From: Hyphomicrobiales bacterium
GTDB lineage: Bacteria > Pseudomonadota > Alphaproteobacteria > Rhizobiales > JAJFHR01
DNA length: 9,323 nt
Reading direction: 5' to 3'
Assembly (NCBI GenBank): GCA_021775515.1
Contig: JAJFHR010000431.1
Span: forward strand, 1 to 9,323
Shown: piece by piece, positions 1 through 5,269 of the stretch
Layout: every line of letters starts with the position of its first letter
Position numbering within the stretch: position 1 is the stretch's first letter
Translations under genes and position numbers: made by a program
The notes under the pieces: generated by a model
The model's database searches: none
Seen by the model: the letters and a program-made list of their open reading frames with translations, nothing else
What the model was told of the DNA's origin: nothing

Positions 1-131
1 TGGCAGCCTATCTAATTCTCGTTGCTCTGGTTTTTGTCGCCATCAATTTCCTGGTGGATATCCTTTATCTGGTGGTTGATCCGCGACTTCGTTCGTCAGG
101 TTCAGTTACGTCCGGAAACGGGGGAAACTGA
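1..131 (+). CDS. Peptide ABC transporter permease, DppB/OppB-like (3' end only)
   Basis: The reading frame enters at base 3 and runs 42 codons to a TGA at 129-131; the rest of the gene lies upstream of the window. The visible residues form one last hydrophobic membrane helix (about residues 3-27 of the fragment) followed by VVDPRLR. That DPR-R ending after the final helix is characteristic of the DppB/OppB permeases of peptide/nickel ABC importers in the inner membrane. It is followed only 3 nt later by a DppC-like permease gene, the usual B-C-D-F gene order, which supports the call more strongly than the short fragment itself. A glycine/serine-rich tail of about 11 residues follows the DPRLR motif. 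Confidence 0.85.
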   Translation, partial: AAYLILVALVFVAINFLVDILYLVVDPRLRSSGSVTSGNGGN

Positions 132-134
132 ACC

Positions 135-1076
135 ATGGCGAAATTGTACAAGAAGTTTGACCCCGCTGATGCGTTACACCGGTTTTTCGACAGTGACGTG
201 TTTTACAGTTTCCGCACTTCGCCGGTAACGGTCATATCTTTTGTCATAACCCTTGTGATATTTATCTCCGCAGCATTCGCACCCTGGCTCGCGCCCTATG
301 ATTCATTTGACCCGGCGAGTGTAGAATTAATGAACGCCTATACCCCACCAGCGTGGGCAGAAGACGGCACCAGTGATTTTTTCTTAGGCACTGACGATCA
401 GGGCCGGGATATTCTTTCAACCCTGATGTACGGCAGCCGCATTTCGCTTCTCGTCGGATTTTCCGCCGTCATTTTTTCTATTATACTCGGTGTCGGCCTC
501 GGGTTGCTGGCCGGCTATCTTGGCGGCTGGACTGATATAGTAATTATGCGCCTGGCCGATGTGCAACTAACCATTCCGGCAATTCTTATCGCGCTGATGA
601 TTGATGGTGTCGCCCGTATCCTGGTACCGCCCGAATCCCGCGAACTCATGGCTATTTATGTCTTGATCATTGCCATTGGCATTTCGGACTGGCCACGATA
701 TGCCCGTGTCACCCGCGGTGCCGCGCTGGTCGAACGCAACAAGGAATATGTTTCCGCTGCCCGTGTCATTGGCGTGAATTCATACAAGATCATGTTCAAA
801 CACGTGCTGCCCAATGTCATGGGGCCAGTGCTCGTGTTGGCCACCATCGGACTAGCCCTGGCGATCATTACAGAAGCCACGCTGTCTTTTCTCGGTGTCG
901 GAGTTCCGCCTACCACACCTTCTCTTGGAACACTTATTCGCGTTGGAAATAACTTTCTTTTTTCAGGCGAATGGTGGATTACGCTTTTCCCGGCCTTGGG
1001 ACTGGTCATTCTGGTTCTTGCAGTCAATCTTTTAGGGGATTGGTTGCGCGATGCCCTTAATCCCAAGCTGAGATAA
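135..1076 (+). CDS. Peptide ABC transporter permease, DppC/OppC-like
   Basis: A 313-residue inner-membrane permease that would pair with the preceding DppB-like protein to form the channel of a di-/oligopeptide importer. The N-terminal helix (about 31-53) is followed by a periplasmic stretch with the OppC hallmark LGTDDQGRDILS (84-95). Several membrane helices follow (about 103-128, 138-163, 170-185, 230-255 and 282-303). The cytoplasmic EAA loop that docks on the ATPases is clear at 204-227, with EYVSAARVIG then HVLPN. The C terminus, LGDWLRDALNPKLR, is typical of the family, and the length is normal. The ATG lies 3 nt after the upstream stop, with a GGGGAA purine run before it. Substrate specificity (dipeptide, oligopeptide or another solute) cannot be decided from the permease, and no solute-binding protein gene is in the window. 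Confidence 0.95.
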   Translation: MAKLYKKFDPADALHRFFDSDVFYSFRTSPVTVISFVITLVIFISAAFAPWLAPYDSFDPASVELMNAYTPPAWAEDGTSDFFLGTDDQGRDILSTLMYGSRISLLVGFSAVIFSIILGVGLGLLAGYLGGWTDIVIMRLADVQLTIPAILIALMIDGVARILVPPESRELMAIYVLIIAIGISDWPRYARVTRGAALVERNKEYVSAARVIGVNSYKIMFKHVLPNVMGPVLVLATIGLALAIITEATLSFLGVGVPPTTPSLGTLIRVGNNFLFSGEWWITLFPALGLVILVLAVNLLGDWLRDALNPKLR

Positions 1077-1083
1077 GAAAAAC

Positions 1084-2061
1084 ATGAGCTTACTGGAAGT
1101 AAAAAATCTACGCGTCGAGTTTCCCACAAGGCGGAGTGACCTATTGGCGCTGAATGATATTTCGTTTGCTATTGAGGCCGGCGAAGTTCTTGGTGTAGTG
1201 GGTGAATCAGGTGCTGGAAAGTCACTCACCGGCGCGGCCATCATCGGACTTCTCGAGCCTCCTGGAGAAGTTACCGCAGGCGAAATCAGCTTCGAAGGCA
1301 AACGCATTGATAATCTTTCTTACGATGAAATGCGCCAAATTCGCGGCAGCAAGATCGGCACGGTTTTTCAAGATCCCCTGACCAGCCTAAATCCGCTCTA
1401 TACGGTGGGCCGGCAATTAACCGAGACCATATCACTGCATACCGGCATGTCGCAGGATGACGCCTGGAATAGAGCCATCGAGTTACTGGAGGAAGTCGGA
1501 ATTCCCGCCGCCAGGCAACGTATAGATTCTTACCCGCACGAATTTTCCGGCGGCATGCGCCAACGTGTCGTTATTGCCCTTGCCATTTGCGCTAACCCCA
1601 AGCTTATTGTCGCCGATGAGCCGACCACGGCTCTGGATGTGTCGATTCAGGCGCAAATCATCGCGCTCCTTAAGCGTTTATGCAAAGACCACGGCACCGC
1701 TATCATGCTGGTTACCCATGATATGGGTGTTATCGCTGAGACCGCTAACCGGGTTGCCGTCATGTATGCTGGCCGCATCGTCGAAATTGGCGATGTTTAC
1801 GACGTCATCAAAGATCCTCAACACCCCTACACCAAGGGTCTGATGGGCTCGATACCGGTTCCCGGCCACCGGGTTGAACGCCTGCCGCAAATTGACGGCA
1901 CCATGCCGAGACTGACCAATATCCCGACAGGATGTGCCTTTAACCCCCGTTGCCAGGTTACCTTGGAGAAGTGTTTTAATCAGGTACCTGAGCTCATGGA
2001 TAGTAACGGACAAACCCAAGCCCGGTGTTGGCTCTACGGCCAGGAGGCGGCCAATGGCTGA
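1084..2061 (+). CDS. Peptide ABC transporter ATP-binding protein, DppD/OppD-like
   Basis: A 325-residue cytoplasmic ATPase that would energise the importer together with the next gene product. It shows Walker A GESGAGKS (40-47), the Q-loop FQDPLTSLNP with Q96, the ABC signature FSGGMRQR (154-161), Walker B LIVADEP (174-180) and the switch histidine in THD (H211). The C-terminal oligopeptide/dipeptide domain carries GCAFNPRC and four cysteines at 284, 290, 297 and 315 (C-x5-C-x6-C-x17-C). In some DppD proteins this region binds an iron-sulphur cluster; the cysteine pattern is seen here, but binding is inference. The gene starts 7 nt after the permease stop and overlaps the following ATPase gene by 8 nt, so the proteins are probably translationally coupled. 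The signature has M where many ABC proteins have Q, which is common in DppD. Confidence 0.96.
   Translation: MSLLEVKNLRVEFPTRRSDLLALNDISFAIEAGEVLGVVGESGAGKSLTGAAIIGLLEPPGEVTAGEISFEGKRIDNLSYDEMRQIRGSKIGTVFQDPLTSLNPLYTVGRQLTETISLHTGMSQDDAWNRAIELLEEVGIPAARQRIDSYPHEFSGGMRQRVVIALAICANPKLIVADEPTTALDVSIQAQIIALLKRLCKDHGTAIMLVTHDMGVIAETANRVAVMYAGRIVEIGDVYDVIKDPQHPYTKGLMGSIPVPGHRVERLPQIDGTMPRLTNIPTGCAFNPRCQVTLEKCFNQVPELMDSNGQTQARCWLYGQEAANG
2042..2047 (+). promoter_or_regulatory. Ribosome binding site deciding the DppF start
   Basis: AGGAGG lies 6 nt before the ATG at 2054 and inside the last codons of the DppD-like gene. It fixes the ATPase start at 2054, although the frame stays open 40 codons further upstream within the DppD coding region. 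Confidence 0.75.
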
Positions 2062-3076
2062 AAACTTGCCACAGAGCTCATCAACAACGCCCCTGGTTAA
2101 TATCAAAGGCCTGGCCAAATATTTCGATGTTTCCAAACCCTGGCTGTCCCGGCAGATCGAACGCTTGCCACGCCTGGTGCTCAAAGCCGTTGATGGCGTG
2201 GATATTCAAATTCGCAAAGGCGAGACTTTTAGCCTGGTCGGTGAATCAGGTTGTGGCAAATCAACCATTGCCAAACTTGTCGTCGGCCTCACTGAGCCAA
2301 CACGCGGCAGCATTGAATTTGACGGTGTTTCCATCGATAACAAGGAAAACATGCAGGCCTTGCGGCGGCGCTGGCAGATGATTTTTCAAGACCCCTATGC
2401 CAGTCTTAATCCTCGCTGGCGGGTTTTTGATATTGTCGCCGAGCCCATCCGTGTTTTTGGATTGGTCAGCTCAGATGAGGAGCTTGAAAATAAGGTTGGT
2501 GCCTTGTTGACGCAGGTCGGCCTTGCGCCGGAAGATGGCCGCAAGTTTCCGCATGAATTTTCCGGTGGCCAGCGCCAGCGAATTTCCATTGCCCGCGTCC
2601 TGTCGAGCAATCCGGAATTTCTCGTCTGTGATGAGCCGACATCTGCGCTGGATGTCTCTGTCCAGGCGCAAATTCTCAACCTGATGAAAGACCTGCAGAA
2701 AGAGCTCGGACTCACCTATCTGTTTATCAGTCATAATCTGGCGGTTGTTTATCACGTCTCAGACAAAATTGGCGTGATGTACCTTGGCCGGTTGTGCGAG
2801 GTCGCCAAGGCCGATGAACTGTTTAAAAATCCCAAACACCCTTATACCCGGCTTCTGCTCGATACTATTCCCAACATTGATATGGATGGCGAGGACAGAA
2901 CCCCTGTTGCCGGTGAAGTCCCCAACCCGATAAACCCGCCATCAGGGTGCAGTTTTCATCCCAGATGTCCTTTTGCCAATGACAGATGTAAAACGGAAAC
3001 ACCCAAATTCATCGGAAATTCGGATCATCCAGTGGCCTGCCACGCGGCTGAAGAGGGCCGGTTGCCCTCCAAGTAA
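2054..3076 (+). CDS. Peptide ABC transporter ATP-binding protein, DppF/OppF-like
   Basis: A 340-residue second ATPase of the importer, acting as a heterodimer with the DppD-like subunit. Motifs seen are Walker A GESGCGKST (63-71), Q-loop FQDPYASLNPRW (111-122), signature FSGGQRQR (169-176), Walker B FLVCDEP (189-195) and the switch histidine in ISHN (H227). The C-terminal peptide-transporter domain has cysteines at 299, 305, 312 and 329 (C-x5-C-x6-C-x16-C), nearly the same spacing as in its partner. An insert of about 20 residues (around 26-45) before the Walker A strand is common in DppF/OppF proteins. The start at 2054 is preferred over an upstream in-frame ATG at 1934 because of the strong ribosome binding site, the normal family N terminus and an 8-nt overlap with the preceding gene. 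It is the last gene of the operon and faces the minus-strand operon, with 35 nt between the two stops. Confidence 0.96.
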   Translation: MAENLPQSSSTTPLVNIKGLAKYFDVSKPWLSRQIERLPRLVLKAVDGVDIQIRKGETFSLVGESGCGKSTIAKLVVGLTEPTRGSIEFDGVSIDNKENMQALRRRWQMIFQDPYASLNPRWRVFDIVAEPIRVFGLVSSDEELENKVGALLTQVGLAPEDGRKFPHEFSGGQRQRISIARVLSSNPEFLVCDEPTSALDVSVQAQILNLMKDLQKELGLTYLFISHNLAVVYHVSDKIGVMYLGRLCEVAKADELFKNPKHPYTRLLLDTIPNIDMDGEDRTPVAGEVPNPINPPSGCSFHPRCPFANDRCKTETPKFIGNSDHPVACHAAEEGRLPSK

Positions 3077-3111
3077 AGCCTTCTGGCAGGCGTGATCTGA
3101 AAGCCGTTCTA
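3077..3111. other. Short convergent intergenic gap
   Basis: Only 35 bp separate the stop of the DppF-like gene from the stop of the small minus-strand gene. The best inverted repeat is a 4-bp GCCT/AGGC stem (3078-3091) without a T run, too weak to call a terminator. The two converging transcripts may therefore read into each other. Confidence 0.5.
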
Positions 3112-3420
3112 TTACTGAGTATCGTTTTTCATGAATTTCCAGTCAGCGGCGGCAAAAACCACCTGCGGGTTTTGACCTCGCCTGACACGGATAGAGACTT
3201 TGGAGTTCAGATGGTCTGATAACATACCAAGTTGTTCGGGCCGCACACGCACCTGAATTTTCTCACCGGGTTTTTGTTGCAGCAACATCGGATAATTCTC
3301 CACCGCCTCAATGCGCTCAATCTCAATGATCAGTTCACCAAACTTCTGTCCCGGTTCTGCCGGTGCAATACCAATCACCATGCCGATGATGATCGCCCAA
3401 TTTTCAATTATTGATACCAT
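3112..3420 (-). CDS. Small uncharacterised protein, predicted beta-rich, last gene of the protease/ATP-grasp operon
   Basis: A 102-residue protein that I do not recognise. The ATG at 3420 is chosen because GGAGG (3429-3433) lies 8 nt upstream; the frame is open further upstream, but that part overlaps the ATP-grasp coding region. The gene overlaps the end of the ATP-grasp gene by 17 nt, so it is very likely co-transcribed and translationally coupled. The N terminus is hydrophobic (IENWAIIIGMVIGI, 5-18), but it is short and runs straight into alternating polar/hydrophobic segments (FGELIIEIERIE, KIQVRVRPEQ, KVSIRVRRG, PQVVFAA). This pattern suggests a small five-strand barrel such as an OB-like fold rather than a membrane helix. 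That fold is inference from the strand pattern. It has no cysteine and no obvious catalytic motif. It could be an accessory or substrate-binding subunit for the ligases. Confidence 0.8.
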   Translation of the reverse strand: MVSIIENWAIIIGMVIGIAPAEPGQKFGELIIEIERIEAVENYPMLLQQKPGEKIQVRVRPEQLGMLSDHLNSKVSIRVRRGQNPQVVFAAADWKFMKNDTQ

Positions 3421-4363
3421 TTTGGCAACCTCCGTGGAAATTTGCTTCTGCCAATCTACGCACAATGGCCTTGGCAATTGGTTGGCCCGTCTGCTCTTCA
3501 AAGCAGTTATAGGCAGGCGATGGATTTACCTCAAGGCAAACATATTCGCCAGTGTTTGTCTCTATAAGATCAATACCGCATAGCGGCAGGTCCAGCGCCT
3601 GTGACAACCGACGGCATTTCGCCGCAATTTCTTCAGGCAGGTCCATCGCTTCATATGTCGCGGTGCCACCCTCGTCAGCCGCATAGCGATAATCTATCAC
3701 CGCACTGCAAATGCGAGTTGCAAACACTGCCGAACCGACAACATGAACCCGAACGTTATCTCCTTCGATCAATTCCTGAAACTGCGTCGGCAGAACTCTA
3801 ATTTGGTCCAGGCGCGCCGCATTAGCTGTCGTTAACTCGCGGACTATCGAGCGGTGAGCGCTAATTGATTTGAAGATCACCCGGCCGCATTTACGTTGAA
3901 AATCCCTGACTTTTTCAGGCTGATTGGTAATAAGAGTTTGTGGAGAACGCAGGCCCGCTTTTGCGATCAATTGTGCCTGATAGGGCTTTGACATGTTGCT
4001 GTTGGAATTTTTTAAGCGGTTCATCACATGGCAGTTAGCCGTTTCAAGCCAATCATTTAACATCGCATTCCAGGCCTCAATCCTGGCCCGGGCATGATTG
4101 GTTGCCGCCATATTGGAATTATATTCCGGCAGGTTGTGGTAATCCATTAACCTCACATAGGCTCCCGTCACATGGCCAAGATCCAACTCACCTCCAGGAC
4201 TATTATAGTGCAATGTCTTGCTTGTGCCCGAAATCGTAATTCCAAAGCTGGTTGTAGCACTCTCGCGCTGGTTTAACATGAGGGTCTCTATTCCCAGTTC
4301 TTCCGCAGTTCTGGCGATTAGGCGTACTGGCGGTTCGCTGGGTATGCCGCACAGAAGTATCAT
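3404..4363 (-). CDS. ATP-grasp family carboxylate-amine/ester ligase (RimK/graspetide-ligase-like)
   Basis: A 319-residue cytoplasmic protein with the architecture of an ATP-grasp ligase. These enzymes activate a carboxylate as an acyl-phosphate with ATP and join it to an amine, thiol or hydroxyl. The pre-ATP-grasp domain occupies about 1-120, with YVRLMD around R71 and a VMNR strand at 113-116. Candidate ATP-contact lysines are K126 (MSKPYQAQ) and K165 (RVIFKS). The hinge is FQELIEG (195-201), followed by R205 in NVRVHVVG. The metal-binding residues are D265 (LCGIDLIE) and E278/N280 (CLEVNPSP). All key elements seem present, so it is probably active. The general pattern resembles RimK and the MvdC/MvdD graspetide ligases, but I cannot place it in a subfamily. 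The ATG overlaps the stop of the preceding gene (ATGA), and GGAGGG at 4370-4375 is its ribosome binding site. It has nine cysteines, which is many for such an enzyme. Its substrate is unknown; the protease tail encoded upstream is a candidate. Confidence 0.88.
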   Translation of the reverse strand: MILLCGIPSEPPVRLIARTAEELGIETLMLNQRESATTSFGITISGTSKTLHYNSPGGELDLGHVTGAYVRLMDYHNLPEYNSNMAATNHARARIEAWNAMLNDWLETANCHVMNRLKNSNSNMSKPYQAQLIAKAGLRSPQTLITNQPEKVRDFQRKCGRVIFKSISAHRSIVRELTTANAARLDQIRVLPTQFQELIEGDNVRVHVVGSAVFATRICSAVIDYRYAADEGGTATYEAMDLPEEIAAKCRRLSQALDLPLCGIDLIETNTGEYVCLEVNPSPAYNCFEEQTGQPIAKAIVRRLAEANFHGGCQNGINN

Positions 4364-5265
4364 GACACACCCTCCAAAGCAGCACGGGTCAGCAGATCAG
4401 AAGCAGCGGCAATAACGGCATCATCCGTTAGCGGAGGATAAGGATCAATAGTACAAAGTCCGATTTTTCCCGCACCCAGATCCCTTAAGCTGATTTCAGC
4501 AAAGGTCAAATTGCGCGTGCGGACAGCGGCTAATGCCATGTCACGCATCTTAGGTGTAACCACCTCGCCGAAGACCGATTGCCCAACCACGGTCAGTCGT
4601 CGACGCGGGTATAAATCGGGATCGGCAAGCCTGAGCGCCGGTTGCCCCGCCAACAAGGTTTCAGGGATCGGCACAAACGGGCGGCCTGTCAAAGCCGCTT
4701 CATCCATACAGGGCAGAAAGGGCACAACCACACCTTCCATTTTCGGCAGGTACCGGGAGTTAGAAGCAATTGCAATGGGTTCACTGGCATTATTTTGCTC
4801 CGCGAACCGGAGATGGTCCTCTAAGGGCGACGAACGGACACCGCAAAGGTTTCCGGCATGAGGCCGGTTGTGAACCTTGGTGCCGAGTTGTTCAAGCCAA
4901 CTCAAGATCAGGCTGTAAAATTCGCCTTGGGCATAGGTCCTGTCAGATCGTTTTGCCCGGGAAAACTGGGGCGGGTCGACCTGGCGAATACGGCACAAAA
5001 CCGCACTAATCATCGCATTTGTCAGAATACTGCCATTGCCAAGGGTAATTTCTGTTTGGCCGAGCGGATCGTGTAACCAGCTTGGTGCCAACAATAATTG
5101 ATCCGTCGAGATCAGCTCTACAGTTAAACCTTCTCTTCGCTGAAGTCTCCGCACCACCTGCAGCGCTCCAAGATCATTCGGCTCGGCTATGACAAGCACT
5201 CGCGGAATGAAGTTGCAGCCCACTGCAGGTGGCTGGGAGGCTCGGCCCACGCCCGCACTCCTCAT
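4360..5265 (-). CDS. Degenerate ATP-grasp-like protein (probable pseudoenzyme partner)
   Basis: A protein of 301 residues, or 302 if the GTG immediately upstream at 5268 is used. There is no catalytic motif that would name it. Aligned by eye with the next gene product, it follows the same plan: RVLVIAEPNDLG at the N terminus, VLCRIRQVD near 90-97, a helix GEFYSLILSWLEQLG followed by VHNR (131-134), SSPLEDHLRFAEQ in place of MSKPYQAQLIAKAG, LTVVGQSVF in place of VHVVGSAVF, and a C-terminal LCTIDPYPP in place of CLEVNPSP. The key residues are replaced: the metal-binding D, E and N of the active copy correspond to S259, T272 and D274, and the two ATP lysines correspond to non-lysine residues. 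It therefore looks like a paralogue that keeps the fold but has lost ATP/Mg binding, perhaps a substrate-recognition or scaffold subunit of a heteromeric ligase. It starts 4 nt after the protease stop (TGA TGTG ATG) with only a weak upstream AAGCGG, consistent with translation by coupling. Confidence 0.8.
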   Translation of the reverse strand: MRSAGVGRASQPPAVGCNFIPRVLVIAEPNDLGALQVVRRLQRREGLTVELISTDQLLLAPSWLHDPLGQTEITLGNGSILTNAMISAVLCRIRQVDPPQFSRAKRSDRTYAQGEFYSLILSWLEQLGTKVHNRPHAGNLCGVRSSPLEDHLRFAEQNNASEPIAIASNSRYLPKMEGVVVPFLPCMDEAALTGRPFVPIPETLLAGQPALRLADPDLYPRRRLTVVGQSVFGEVVTPKMRDMALAAVRTRNLTFAEISLRDLGAGKIGLCTIDPYPPLTDDAVIAAASDLLTRAALEGVS

Positions 5266-5269
5266 CACA

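Noticed and set aside
656..1129. Open frame of 157 codons on the minus strand
   Set aside because: It is antisense to the well-supported DppC-like permease and has no domain or ribosome binding signal.
1678..2184. Open frame of 168 codons on the minus strand across the ATPase gene junction
   Set aside because: Both ATPases on the plus strand have full motif sets and good starts across this interval, so the antisense frame is not supported.
3077..3111. Possible bidirectional terminator between the convergent operons
   Set aside because: The best stem is only 4 bp (GCCT/AGGC) and no T tract follows on either strand.
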